A stretch of 64,000 nt of DNA, from assembly GCA_034670065.1 (NCBI GenBank), contig JAXMOG010000002.1, positions 372,001 through 436,000 on the forward strand, read 5' to 3'. Position numbers and translations under genes: made by a program. Below, in pieces: positions 17,501 to 25,636 of this stretch (position 1 is the first letter of the stretch; the number at the start of each line of letters is the position of its first letter). The DNA comes from Mesobacterium_A sp034670065. Lineage in GTDB: Bacteria; Pseudomonadota; Alphaproteobacteria; Rhodobacterales; Rhodobacteraceae. The notes below the pieces were generated by a model. The model searched no databases, had not been told where the DNA came from, and worked only from the letters and a program-made list of their open reading frames with translations.

Positions 17501-19079
17501 GCGTCACTCGACCAAGGGCGTGACGTTGATCTCACCTCCGCCGCACCATGATATCTACTCGATCGAAGACCTCGCGCAGCTGATTTATGATCTCAAACAG
17601 ATCAACCCGCGCTGCAAGGTGACGGTCAAGCTGGTGGCGTCTTCTGGCGTGGGTACCATTGCAGCAGGTGTCGCAAAGGCGAAAGCCGATGTGATCCTGA
17701 TCTCGGGCCATAACGGTGGCACCGGGGCATCGCCGGCCACCTCGATCAAGTTCGCGGGTTTGCCGTGGGAAATGGGTCTGACAGAAGCGCATCAGGTTCT
17801 GGCAATGAACAACCTGCGCAGTCGCGTAACTCTGCGGACCGATGGTGGCCTGCGGACGGGGCGTGATATTGTTATGGCTGCGATGATGGGTGCCGAAGAA
17901 TACGGTATCGGCACCGCTGCCCTGATCGCGATGGGCTGCATCATGGTCCGTCAGTGTCAGTCAAACACATGCCCTGTTGGGGTCTGTACACAAGACGAAG
18001 ACCTGCGTGCCCGGTTCACCGGCAATGCGGACAAGGTTGTGAACCTTATCACTTTCTACGCCCAAGAGGTGCAGGAAATTCTGGCATCCATCGGCGCGCG
18101 TTCGCTGGACGAAGTGATCGGTCGTGCCGATTTGCTGCGCCAGGTCAGCCGTGGGGCCGACAATCTGGATGATCTGGATCTCAACCCCTTGTTGATCCGC
18201 GTCGATGGCGCTGATGACATTGTGTATGACCGCTACAAAGATCGGAATGCTGTTCCAGATACTTTGGACGCTGAAATCGTGCGCGATGGTCATCGTTTCC
18301 TTGAGGATGGTGAAAAGATGCAACTGTCCTATTCCGTGCAAAACACGCACCGGACAGTGGGTACACGTACCTCTAGCCATATTGTCAGCCGGTTTGGTAT
18401 GCGCAACGCGCTGCAGCCTGATCACCTGACAGTGAAGCTGAAGGGCAGCGCGGGACAATCGTTGGGGGCCTTTGCTGCACCGGGGCTGAAGATCGAAGTC
18501 TCTGGTGACGCCAATGACTATGTTGGTAAGGGCCTGTCCGGCGGTACTGTTGTGGTTCGTCCACCAATGGATTCACCACTGACAGCGGCTGACAACACCA
18601 TCATCGGCAACACAGTGTTGTATGGCGCGACCGACGGTCACCTGTTTGCTGCAGGTCGCGCGGGCGAACGCTTTGCTGTTCGCAATTCTGGCGCGAAAGT
18701 TGTTGTCGAAGGCTGTGGCTCCAACGGTTGTGAATACATGACTGGCGGTGTTGCGGTGATCTTGGGCAGCATCGGCGCAAACTTCGGTGCCGGGATGACC
18801 GGAGGTATGGCATATCTCTATGATCCAGAGGGTGCCGCCGAAAGCATGATGAATATGGAAACGCTTGTGACCTGCCCGGTCACAGTGGACCATTGGAAAG
18901 GTCAGCTGAAAGGCTTGATCGAACGTCATGCCAAGGAAACCGGTAGCTTGCGTGCCAAGGATATCTTGCAGCACTGGGATCTTGAGCTCGACAAGTTTGT
19001 CCAAGTCTGTCCAATCGAAATGTTGGGGAAGCTGGGCTATCCGATTGGCATCGAAGACAAGGCGATACCGGCTGAATAA
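14541..19079 (+). CDS. gltB: Glutamate synthase (NADPH) large subunit
   Basis: The 1512-residue alpha subunit hydrolyses glutamine and channels ammonia to 2-oxoglutarate. A short propeptide precedes the Ntn nucleophile C34 in SSCGVGL, as in other GltB proteins. Further on lie the central domain, the FMN-binding synthase domain and the 3Fe-4S motif C1133-x5-C1139-x4-C1144 in CIMVRQCQSNTC. The C-terminal beta-helix domain contains repeated GG-x-N segments (EGCGSNGCEYMTGG). The ATG at 14541 overlaps the GFA stop by one base and has GAGGGAG upstream. A GTG at 14538 is also in frame. Confidence 0.97.
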   Translation: MTKYDANWAAAEEAKRKWMAENGLYSEEDEHSSCGVGLVVAIDGKPSRKVVDAGISALKAIWHRGAVDADGKTGDGAGIHVQIPVAFFYDQIDRTGHKPRMDETLAVGQVFLPRTDFGAQEACRTIVETEVLRMGYYIYGWRHVPVSVGCLGEKANATRPEIEQILISNAKGVDEETFERELYVIRRRIEKAAGAAGIGGLYIASLSCRSIIYKGMMLAEQVSEFYPDLQDERFESAFAIYHQRYSTNTFPQWWLAQPFRMLAHNGEINTLKGNVNWMKSHEIRMASSTFGDLAEDIKPIIPNGSSDSAALDAVFEVLVRAGRNAPMAKTMLVPESWSKQAVELPQAWRDMYSYCNSVMEPWDGPAALAMTDGRWVCGGLDRNGLRPMRYVVTGDNLLIAGSEAGMVTVDESTVREKGALGPGQIIAVDMAEGKLYHDTEIKDRLSAAQPFGDWVGKINELDDAMAKIEETPIYEAGELRRRQIAAGFTVEELEQILSPMAEDGKESLASMGDDTPPAVLSKKYRPLSHYFRQNFSQVTNPPIDSLREYRVMSLKTRFGNLKNVLDESSAQTEIFVLDSPFVGNAQFVELRKQFNATSVEIDCTFPVNGGKWALREGLARIRSEAEDAVRSGAGHVILTDQGCNEENVSMPMILATSAVHSHLTRKGLRTFCSLNVRSAECIDPHYFAVLIGAGATVVNPYLAEDSLADRIRRGLLEMTLTEAVAKYREAVDAGLLKIMSKMGISVISSYRGGLNFEAVGLSRAMCAEYFPGMLSRISGIGVSGVQKKAEDIHALGFLNGQDVLPIGGFYKSRKSGETHAWGAQSMHLMQAACNKASYELWKTYSKAMQSNPPIHLRDLLAIKPIGEAIPLEEVESITSIRKRFVTPGMSLGALSPEAHKTLNVAMNRIGAKSDSGEGGEDPAHFVPEPNGDNPSAKIKQVASGRFGVTAEYLNHCEELEIKVAQGAKPGEGGQLPGMKVTDLIARLRHSTKGVTLISPPPHHDIYSIEDLAQLIYDLKQINPRCKVTVKLVASSGVGTIAAGVAKAKADVILISGHNGGTGASPATSIKFAGLPWEMGLTEAHQVLAMNNLRSRVTLRTDGGLRTGRDIVMAAMMGAEEYGIGTAALIAMGCIMVRQCQSNTCPVGVCTQDEDLRARFTGNADKVVNLITFYAQEVQEILASIGARSLDEVIGRADLLRQVSRGADNLDDLDLNPLLIRVDGADDIVYDRYKDRNAVPDTLDAEIVRDGHRFLEDGEKMQLSYSVQNTHRTVGTRTSSHIVSRFGMRNALQPDHLTVKLKGSAGQSLGAFAAPGLKIEVSGDANDYVGKGLSGGTVVVRPPMDSPLTAADNTIIGNTVLYGATDGHLFAAGRAGERFAVRNSGAKVVVEGCGSNGCEYMTGGVAVILGSIGANFGAGMTGGMAYLYDPEGAAESMMNMETLVTCPVTVDHWKGQLKGLIERHAKETGSLRAKDILQHWDLELDKFVQVCPIEMLGKLGYPIGIEDKAIPAE

Positions 19080-19102
19080 GCTGACGAAATCGCGAAAACT
19101 TG

Positions 19103-19134
19103 AAAAACGGGCGGCGACAATCGCCCGTTTTTTT
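19103..19134 (+). terminator. Rho-independent terminator after gltB
   Basis: AAACGGGCG pairs perfectly with CGCCCGTTT across an 8-base loop, and the right arm runs into seven consecutive T. It starts 23 bases after the gltB stop and closes the gltD-GFA-gltB operon. Confidence 0.93.
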
Positions 19135-19411
19135 GTTGTTCATTCCCGGATTATGCAAAAAAAAATGCCTTGGCCTGATATTCGCCCAATTGTCATCTCG
19201 AATCTGACCCGTTTGGGTTGAATGTTGGGTACAGGTCGAACGGCTTGGTCTCCGTTAGACAGGTGTGGTTATCCGGTACATACAACGTCATCCCGTTGCC
19301 CTCGTGCTCACTTGGGACAGTACCTTGGGGTCTGCATCTTTCTGTTTATTGCAGACCCCGCCCACCGAAGTTACTGGCTTGGTTGCAATTGGAACCTTAT
19401 AAAGCGTCCTA
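19135..19411. other. Non-coding gap before mtgA
   Basis: This stretch follows the gltB terminator and leads to mtgA. I find no credible gene in it: its short open frames lack ribosome sites and family features. It does contain a strong hairpin, listed separately. The AT-rich TTATAAAG at about 19396 could be a -10 element for mtgA, but no well-spaced -35 box is evident. Confidence 0.5.
19327..19359 (+). promoter_or_regulatory. Strong stem-loop in the mtgA leader region
   Basis: GGGGTCTGCA (19327-19336) and TGCAGACCCC (19350-19359) are perfect inverted copies around a 13-base pyrimidine-rich loop, TCTTTCTGTTTAT. No T-run follows, so it is not a normal terminator. It lies 52 bases before the mtgA start and may be a leader RNA structure, part of a small RNA, or a protein-binding site. 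Function is unknown. Confidence 0.45.
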
Positions 19412-20152
19412 ATGACCGTCGAGCAGACATCATCTAGAAAACGTAAGTCCGCCAAGGGCAAAGGCAGCAAACGCCGCGCGCGCGTGATGCCGTTTGTTCT
19501 GCGCTGGTTGTTTCGCGCCGCAATGGTTTTTGCGGTGTTGGCGTTGCTTTGGGTGATCCTGTATCGCGTGGTTGCCCCCCCTACGACCTATTACATCTGG
19601 AGCGAAGAACGCCGCTTGGGCCATTCTGCAGACAGAGAATGGGTCGATGCGGACGATATTGCGCCTGTGATGTTTCGTTCTGTAGTTGCGGCTGAGGATG
19701 CCAATTATTGCACCCATTGGGGCTTTGATATGCGCGCCCTGCGTGCAGCCATTGCCGATGGGGGCACTCGGGGCGCATCGACCATCAGCCAGCAAACCGT
19801 CAAGAATGTCTTCCTTTGGCACGGGCGTACCTATAGCCGCAAAGTGATGGAAGCCTTGTTGACGCCATTGGTAGAGGCCGTATGGCCCAAGCGCCGTATT
19901 CTGGAGGTCTATCTGAATGTCGCAGAGTTCGACGAAGGGGTGTTTGGGGTCAAAGCTGCAGCGCGCCATTATTTCGGAACCGCGCCATCTAGGTTAACCG
20001 CAACGCAGGCGGCACGGTTGGCGGCGATCTTACCGTCACCCAAAACGCGCTCAGCTTCCGAGCCCGGCCCCATGGTGCGCAAACGTGCGGCCAGCATTGC
20101 CGACGGCGCGGCGACGATCGCGCGGGATGGCCGAGCAGCCTGTTTTGAATAA
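19412..20152 (+). CDS. mtgA: Monofunctional biosynthetic peptidoglycan transglycosylase
   Basis: A 246-residue inner-membrane GT51 glycosyltransferase that polymerises lipid II without a transpeptidase domain. A basic N-terminus (KRKSAKGKGSKRR) is followed by one membrane segment (about 30-51). The GT51 core has the catalytic Glu E95 in VVAAEDANYCTHWGFD, then GASTISQQTVKN and RRILEVYLNVAEF, which are standard family motifs. The length matches MtgA. It is convergent with the small coiled-coil membrane protein. Confidence 0.95.
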   Translation: MTVEQTSSRKRKSAKGKGSKRRARVMPFVLRWLFRAAMVFAVLALLWVILYRVVAPPTTYYIWSEERRLGHSADREWVDADDIAPVMFRSVVAAEDANYCTHWGFDMRALRAAIADGGTRGASTISQQTVKNVFLWHGRTYSRKVMEALLTPLVEAVWPKRRILEVYLNVAEFDEGVFGVKAAARHYFGTAPSRLTATQAARLAAILPSPKTRSASEPGPMVRKRAASIADGAATIARDGRAACFE

Positions 20153-20200
20153 TCTTGTCAGATTTGCTCTTGGTTCAGGGTGGCCCGTAGCCACGAGCGC

Positions 20201-20515
20201 TTAACGGTGCGCGCTGGTCCGTAGGGATTCTGCTTCTTGGCGGGCATCACGCAACCCTTCCATTGTGGCGGCAAGCTCTGCCTCGGTCTGTGCCAACTGA
20301 TTGGTCAGTTCCGCTTCGCGTTGTTGCAGATAGGTGATTGCCTGATCACGGGTTTCTTCGGCTTCGTGCAGTTCCTGGCTCATCTTTTCCAGTTCGTTCA
20401 CATCGGCCTGACTGACCCGTGTAAAGCGGGTCACCAGCCAATGCGCAAACCAACCCAAACAAAAGGCGACCATCAGAACAATCGCTGTGGCGATGATGAA
20501 TTCGGTTCTATTCAT
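20201..20515 (-). CDS. Small single-pass membrane protein with coiled coil
   Basis: A 104-residue protein I cannot assign to a named family. One membrane segment occupies about residues 5-28 (IIATAIVLMVAFCLGWFAHW). The rest is a heptad-like, Glu/Gln-rich helix (about 35-98) consistent with a parallel coiled coil. The topology suggests an N-terminal anchor with a long helical rod. Its ATG lies inside the last codons of the OmpA-domain gene (8-base overlap, ATGAATAG), so the two are probably translated together and may work together at the envelope. An in-frame ATG at 20575 would overlap the neighbour far more. Confidence 0.75.
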   Translation of the reverse strand: MNRTEFIIATAIVLMVAFCLGWFAHWLVTRFTRVSQADVNELEKMSQELHEAEETRDQAITYLQQREAELTNQLAQTEAELAATMEGLRDARQEAESLRTSAHR

Positions 20516-22433
20516 TGCTTTTGTCTTCCTGATCGTCTGGGGCGGGCGTGTCTGATCCTTCGACGATGGCATCACCTGCGTCTTGGATGGTTTCCAGCGT
20601 TGTCTGTTCTTCGACCACAGGTTCTGGCTTGATCAAGCGGAATTCGATCCGCCGGTTCGCCTCACGTCCCTCTTCGGTCTCATTGTCTGCAATCGGATTT
20701 GCTTCGCCGTACCCGGTTGCGTCATAGGCCGAGGTCAGAACACGGCGCTGGCGCAAGGCATCCAGAACGGATTCAGCGCGGGCCTGGCTAAGCTCTTGGT
20801 TCATGATCTCGCGGCCCTGGCTATCTGTGTGGCCCTGAATTTCCAGCGGGATATCACCGCAGATTTTCAGCAATTCGGCGATTTCATCCATGATATCCTT
20901 GGCGGATTCATCCAATGTCGCAGAACTGGGCTCAAACGTGATTTTGCGGTCGCCGATAATCTCTACAATTTTCGCCACACATTCTTCGGGGGTTGGGATG
21001 GCCAGTGTCGGATCCAGCCGTTCCAGATATTGAACGTCGATATCGAATTCTTCGCCCTTGCCCAGTTTTTCAGACAACAGACCAGACAAAGCCGCGCGCG
21101 CGTTCTGCTCACCTGTATTGCCGGACAGTTTGACAGAGTCGGCGGTAACAATCATTGCACCGTTTGACAGGCTCGATAAAGCGTCCAGTCCGGCCAAAAC
21201 CCGGTGCGACCAGTTGGTTGGCAGGTCTTCGGTGGCATGGGCGGCCATGCGCACAACGCCAGATCCGAACCGTGCCTGTGCATAGCTTTCGGTTGTGACG
21301 ACCGCCAAATCAGATGAAAGATTGCCACGCAGTTGTACGCTGCCTTCGGGACTAAGCGTTGCCACGAATTCAATTGGTCCAACTTCGCCCTCTTCTGGCG
21401 TGTCAGGCAGTACGGCTGTGAGGGCAAACGCCGATGGAAGGTCGTTTTCAAACTGACCGGTAATACGATCGAACGTTCCCTGATCCGTGCCGTCCAGGGC
21501 AATCAGCGACACATCCGTATCGGTGAAGGTCAGCGTGCCGCCGCCCAGTTCGGCCACCGCGCCCAGACCCATTTGAATGGCCTCGGCCCAGCGTGGCGAT
21601 GGAACGCCCAGACCAATGCGGCAGTTCGCCTGCCCATCCAATCCGGCCTCGCTGGCGGCTTGCAGGATGGTTTGGCGGCTGTCCTCATCCGGGGCAGAGC
21701 AGGCATCAAACACAGCACCGCTATCATCTGCGACGAACCGCATGGTGAAGGGTGAAATCACGGGGCGTGGTGCAGTCAGGCTAAGCGTCAGCGAAACGTT
21801 TTCGGGCGCGCGTCTGGTAAGATCAGCTTCCAGTTTCCGTTTGGCCGCCCGATCAGGAGAGGTGGCGCGAATGCGGACAGCGCCGGCTTCCACCGAAATC
21901 TGTGAGCGCACCAAATCATCCAAGTTGGCGATAGCGAAATACAGCGCGTCATCCCAGTATTCGGGTGGTTCGAAATCTGCCGTTTCCAGAAAGTTGGAGA
22001 CAGGCACATCGCGGCCAACCGCGTCCTGCACATCGCTGACCAGTGCCTCTACATCAGAGGCGACAGGCACCAATCCGTGGATGGACACACCGGAATCGTT
22101 GCGCAGCAGTTCAACCGAAAATCGCGGCTTTGCCAGCGCTGCGCCTTCGGCCACTGTCATCTGGTCAATGATCCGGGCAGTATCTACAGCGCGGCCAGCT
22201 GCCGTCACGGCGCGAAAACGAACCGCCTCATCCGGGGAGTCACCCGCTAGAAAAACCTGTAGCCCGTTCGCATCGACCGTTGCCCAGTTCATGGCCTCGC
22301 GGTCCAACTCTTTGCGGACACCTGCGATGGAGGCTTTCTCAACAACGCGGGACGACAAATACGCACTGCCGATCGCCAATACCGAGGCAGCGGCAAATAC
22401 ACCAAAGGTCAAAATTGAAGATGACAAGCGCAT
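20508..22433 (-). CDS. Large OmpA-domain envelope protein
   Basis: 641 residues beginning with a hydrophobic segment (about 7-27) that acts as an anchor or signal. A long periplasmic region follows, probably with BON-like repeats, and an OmpA/MotB peptidoglycan-binding domain lies about 495-615 (IQGHTDSQGREIMNQ is the diaminopimelate-binding type signature). An acidic tail closes it (PAPDDQEDKSNE). It probably links the cell envelope to peptidoglycan. The BON assignment is tentative. It overlaps the small coiled-coil gene by 8 bases. Confidence 0.83.
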   Translation of the reverse strand: MRLSSSILTFGVFAAASVLAIGSAYLSSRVVEKASIAGVRKELDREAMNWATVDANGLQVFLAGDSPDEAVRFRAVTAAGRAVDTARIIDQMTVAEGAALAKPRFSVELLRNDSGVSIHGLVPVASDVEALVSDVQDAVGRDVPVSNFLETADFEPPEYWDDALYFAIANLDDLVRSQISVEAGAVRIRATSPDRAAKRKLEADLTRRAPENVSLTLSLTAPRPVISPFTMRFVADDSGAVFDACSAPDEDSRQTILQAASEAGLDGQANCRIGLGVPSPRWAEAIQMGLGAVAELGGGTLTFTDTDVSLIALDGTDQGTFDRITGQFENDLPSAFALTAVLPDTPEEGEVGPIEFVATLSPEGSVQLRGNLSSDLAVVTTESYAQARFGSGVVRMAAHATEDLPTNWSHRVLAGLDALSSLSNGAMIVTADSVKLSGNTGEQNARAALSGLLSEKLGKGEEFDIDVQYLERLDPTLAIPTPEECVAKIVEIIGDRKITFEPSSATLDESAKDIMDEIAELLKICGDIPLEIQGHTDSQGREIMNQELSQARAESVLDALRQRRVLTSAYDATGYGEANPIADNETEEGREANRRIEFRLIKPEPVVEEQTTLETIQDAGDAIVEGSDTPAPDDQEDKSNE

Positions 22434-22482
22434 AGGCGTTCCAAGGCTATTTCGGCTTTAGTCTGATACGCTGGGTGCGCGG

Positions 22483-23457
22483 TCAGCGCAACGCAAGCAA
22501 AAGCGCAGCGGCGAAAAACAGCACAGGTATCAACCCGGCATCCCGGTTTGCCCGAAACAGCCGCAGCAAAACGGCCCCATCGTCCAGATCAACCTGACGC
22601 AATTGCCAGACAAGGTGCCAGCCAAATGCCCAAGGCCCCACCAAGGCTACGATCAAAACCAAAGGATTGTCGCTGGACACAGCCATAATCACGGCGATCC
22701 CCATAAGCGATACCGAGGCGACCAAAAACCTGCGCAACCAACGCGGGGTCTGATTGCCGAACAGGCGAGCGGTTGATTTTACACCGATCAAGGCATCATC
22801 ATCGGCATCTTGATGGGCATAGATCGTGTCGTAAAAAAGTGTCCATGCCATGCCCGAGATATACAAAACCACGGCAGGCCAGCCCAAGCTGCCCGTATGC
22901 GCCGCCCAAGCCAGCAAAGCCCCCCAATTGAACGCGATGCCCAAAAACACTTGGGGCCACCAAGTAAACCGCTTGGCAAAGGGATAGATGGCCAGCGGCA
23001 CCAGAGAGATGACACCCAGCAAAATGGCGGCCGGGTGGAACGTCAGCAAAATCAACAGCGCGACAAGAGATTGAGCCACAGCCCACGCCAAAGCTTTTTT
23101 AGTCGTGACCTGACCCGAAGGAATGGGGCGAGATGCCGTTCGTTCAACCGAACCGTCAATGTCACGATCGGTGATGTCATTCCACGTGCAGCCAGCGCCG
23201 CGCATCAAAATTGCACCGATGCCGCATCCAACAAACACCCAGGCGTCATACAGGCTGGCGTGCCCGTCATAGAGCATGGCCAGCAACAGGCCCCACCAGC
23301 ACGGCAGCAACAACAGCCACGTGCCGATCGGTCGATCAGCCCGCGACAGGCGCAAATACGGGCGGGCAAAGGCGGGCGCGCGGGTGTCGACCCAATTGCC
23401 TTTGACTGCGTCCGAGACTTGGCCTTGCGCCTCTGGCGTTGTGTTCGGTCCGGTCAT
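22483..23457 (-). CDS. ubiA: 4-hydroxybenzoate polyprenyltransferase
   Basis: UbiA joins the polyprenyl chain to 4-hydroxybenzoate in ubiquinone synthesis within the inner membrane. The 324-residue product is almost wholly hydrophobic with about nine helices. It has the first aspartate motif N93-D94-x2-D97-x3-D101 (NDITDRDID) and a second acidic motif, YDTIYAHQDADDD, near 210-222. The start at 23457 gives a short polar leader; the frame stays open upstream through the divergent rsmE. The two starts are 12 bases apart, so their promoters must overlap each other's coding regions. Confidence 0.95.
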   Translation of the reverse strand: MTGPNTTPEAQGQVSDAVKGNWVDTRAPAFARPYLRLSRADRPIGTWLLLLPCWWGLLLAMLYDGHASLYDAWVFVGCGIGAILMRGAGCTWNDITDRDIDGSVERTASRPIPSGQVTTKKALAWAVAQSLVALLILLTFHPAAILLGVISLVPLAIYPFAKRFTWWPQVFLGIAFNWGALLAWAAHTGSLGWPAVVLYISGMAWTLFYDTIYAHQDADDDALIGVKSTARLFGNQTPRWLRRFLVASVSLMGIAVIMAVSSDNPLVLIVALVGPWAFGWHLVWQLRQVDLDDGAVLLRLFRANRDAGLIPVLFFAAALLLALR

Positions 23458-23469
23458 ATGGTGCGCCCC

Positions 23470-24189
23470 ATGAGTGCTAAGGTTCGTCTGTATGTAGATC
23501 ACCCCTTGGGGGCGACACAACCTGTCCCGCTGACGCGGGAACAGGCGCATTATCTGTTCGGCGTCATGCGCCTGTCGGTGGGGGATGCGGTGGCATTGTT
23601 CAACGGGCAGGACGGCGCGTGGCAAGCCAAAGTGGCCGAAGCGGGTAAACGCGGCGGCATTCTGGTGTGTGAAACGCTGATTGCCCCACAAACGGAACCC
23701 CCCGATTTGTGGTTGTTGTTCGCACCTGTGAAGAAAGCCCGTACGGATTTCATCGTCGAAAAAGCAGTAGAGATGGGCGCGCGTCGGATTGTACCCGTGG
23801 CCACCGACTACACCAATTCGGAACGGATACGGCAGGATCGCCAGCAGGCACATGCTGTCGAAGCAGCCGAACAATGTGGTGGGGTCTATGTGCCAGAAGT
23901 GGCGCCGCTGGTGAAGCTTTCGGCGTTACTGTCTGACTGGCCTGCTGATCGGAACCTGATGTTCTGTGATGAAACCGCCGCCGGGGCGCAATACACGTTG
24001 GGGGATGCGCCCAAGGGACCATGGGCCATTCTTATTGGGCCAGAAGGCGGTTTTTCACCCGCAGAAAGGGATCGGCTGAGTGCGCTCGACTTTTCTTATA
24101 CCGTCAGTTTGGGGCCGCGAATCCTTCGGGCGGAAACCGCGGCCGTGGCGGCAATGACATTGTGGCAGACGCATTTGGGAGATTGGTAG
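23470..24189 (+). CDS. rsmE: 16S rRNA (uracil-1498-N3) methyltransferase
   Basis: A 239-residue SPOUT-class enzyme that methylates U1498 of 16S rRNA in the 30S subunit. Typical sequence runs are REQAHYLFGVMRLSVGD near the start, EKAVEMGARRIVPVAT in the middle, and the SAM-knot motif WAILIGPEGGFSPAERD (about 186-202), followed by LGPRILRAETA. An in-frame ATG at 23458 would add four residues. Its stop is directly followed by the start of the GNAT gene, so the two are probably cotranscribed. Confidence 0.95.
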   Translation: MSAKVRLYVDHPLGATQPVPLTREQAHYLFGVMRLSVGDAVALFNGQDGAWQAKVAEAGKRGGILVCETLIAPQTEPPDLWLLFAPVKKARTDFIVEKAVEMGARRIVPVATDYTNSERIRQDRQQAHAVEAAEQCGGVYVPEVAPLVKLSALLSDWPADRNLMFCDETAAGAQYTLGDAPKGPWAILIGPEGGFSPAERDRLSALDFSYTVSLGPRILRAETAAVAAMTLWQTHLGDW

Positions 24190-25035
24190 ATGCCACCCCT
24201 GTGTCAACACACAGACCTGCCTGAAATCCGCGCAATTTTGAACCGGCAAAGACATTTCGCGATCTTTCCACTGTTCAATTTGCGCCTGCACGGCTTGGTC
24301 GATCTAACCGCCGCGTCAAACCCGGACCACGCCATGTATGTGTGGCAATTGGCGGACGGTGTCCTGTGCCAAACCTTTGGCGGTATGATCATGCCTGTCA
24401 GCCCTGCCGCGACAGTGCAGGATTACGAAGGGATTTCGCTGCCCCGCCCACCCATTGGAATCTTGGGCGAAGAGCGGCAAGTCAAGATTGCGCGCGAGGG
24501 CTTGGGCCTAACGGATCAGGCCTGCCGGCTGGAAAAGGACGAGCCGCATTTTCACTTGGCTTTGGGCGACCTGAAAATGCCCCAGCTTGACGGATTATCG
24601 CTGCGCCGCCCGGATCAAACAGACCGAGACCTTTTGGTGTCGTGGCGTACGGCCTACAACGTTGAGGCATTGGGCGCAGCACCTGACGTCGCACGTGATG
24701 AAGCCGCCGAGAGCATAGATAGATACCTAAAAACCGGCAGCCATCGGATTTTGATGAGTGGTGAAACGCCAGTGTCTTTTGCCGGTTGGAATGCGCTGGT
24801 CGATAACGTGGTGCAAATTGGCGGCGTTTATACCCCGCCCGAATTGCGCGGGCAGGGATATGGCAGAACGGGCGTTGCATTGCTTTTGGCAGAGCTAAGC
24901 AAATCCACCTGCACCGACGCTATCTTATTTGCGGCCAATGAGCCTGCGGCGCGGGCCTATCGCGCTTTGGGGTTCCAGAGGATCGGAACGTTTTCATTGG
25001 TCTTGTTCAACACCAACCAAGGAGGCCGCGCATGA
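24190..25035 (+). CDS. GNAT-family N-acetyltransferase
   Basis: A 281-residue protein whose C-terminal half is a GNAT fold. VYTPPELRGQGYGRTGVALL (about 215-234) carries the acetyl-CoA pyrophosphate-binding R/Q-x-x-G-x-G/A loop. It then ends with ANEPAARAYRALGFQRIG, typical of the family. The N-terminal 110 residues are a separate domain of unknown role. The ATG follows the rsmE stop with no gap, and its own stop overlaps the next start by 4 bases. The substrate is unknown. Confidence 0.85.
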   Translation: MPPLCQHTDLPEIRAILNRQRHFAIFPLFNLRLHGLVDLTAASNPDHAMYVWQLADGVLCQTFGGMIMPVSPAATVQDYEGISLPRPPIGILGEERQVKIAREGLGLTDQACRLEKDEPHFHLALGDLKMPQLDGLSLRRPDQTDRDLLVSWRTAYNVEALGAAPDVARDEAAESIDRYLKTGSHRILMSGETPVSFAGWNALVDNVVQIGGVYTPPELRGQGYGRTGVALLLAELSKSTCTDAILFAANEPAARAYRALGFQRIGTFSLVLFNTNQGGRA

Positions 25036-25559
25036 GCCTATTTCGGCCCGAAGCAAAGGCAGCGATTCTGCGCTGGCGCGAGGCGATCATCGGTTTGGTG
25101 GTGTTTGCGCTTGGGCTGTACTGGGTGACGCAAACGTTCGGTTTGATCTACTGGCTTGGATTTCCGGTAACTCTGGCAGGGGTCGCATTGATTGTGATCG
25201 GTGTTCAGCGCGGCCGCTTTCGCACAGGCGGCGGCGGTCCTGGATTGGTGCAGATCATCGAAGGGCGGATCAGTTATTTCGGGCCGCTGACCGGTGGTGT
25301 TGTTGATGTCAGCAACTTGACAGCGCTGCGTTTGGACCAGGGCGCCAAACCACCCCATTGGTTGCTGGATCAACCGGGCGTGCCATCTTTGGCGATTCCT
25401 ACAAATGCCGAGGGCGCAGAGGCCTTGTTTGACGCCTTTGCCACAGTCCCCGGCTTGGAAACAGGCCGGTTGGTTGCGGCGTTGAACCGAAAAGCCGATC
25501 ACCCGATTGTCATCTGGCGCAAAGGCGGCGCGTTAGATTCGCTGCCGCGGCTGCATTGA
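25032..25559 (+). CDS. Conserved-type small membrane protein of unknown function
   Basis: 175 residues; I do not recognise the family. Two membrane segments lie at about 19-38 and 42-60, then a glycine-rich linker (GGGGPG). A roughly 100-residue soluble domain follows, with VQIIEGRISYFGPLTGGVVD and IPTNAEGAEALFDAFATVPG, which may be a beta-rich PH-like fold. It is the third gene of rsmE-GNAT-this gene, with an ATGA start/stop overlap. The soluble domain probably faces the cytoplasm. Function is unknown. Confidence 0.75.
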   Translation: MSLFRPEAKAAILRWREAIIGLVVFALGLYWVTQTFGLIYWLGFPVTLAGVALIVIGVQRGRFRTGGGGPGLVQIIEGRISYFGPLTGGVVDVSNLTALRLDQGAKPPHWLLDQPGVPSLAIPTNAEGAEALFDAFATVPGLETGRLVAALNRKADHPIVIWRKGGALDSLPRLH

Positions 25560-25636
25560 CACCTGCGCCAGAACCAAGCATCCCTTGGAGGCTGTCACCA
25601 GCCAACTGAGCAGAACACATTCGGAGCCAATCGCAG

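Noticed and set aside
20180..20194. GTGGC/GCCAC hairpin between mtgA and the coiled-coil gene
   Set aside because: A 5-bp stem with no T-run is too weak to call a terminator.
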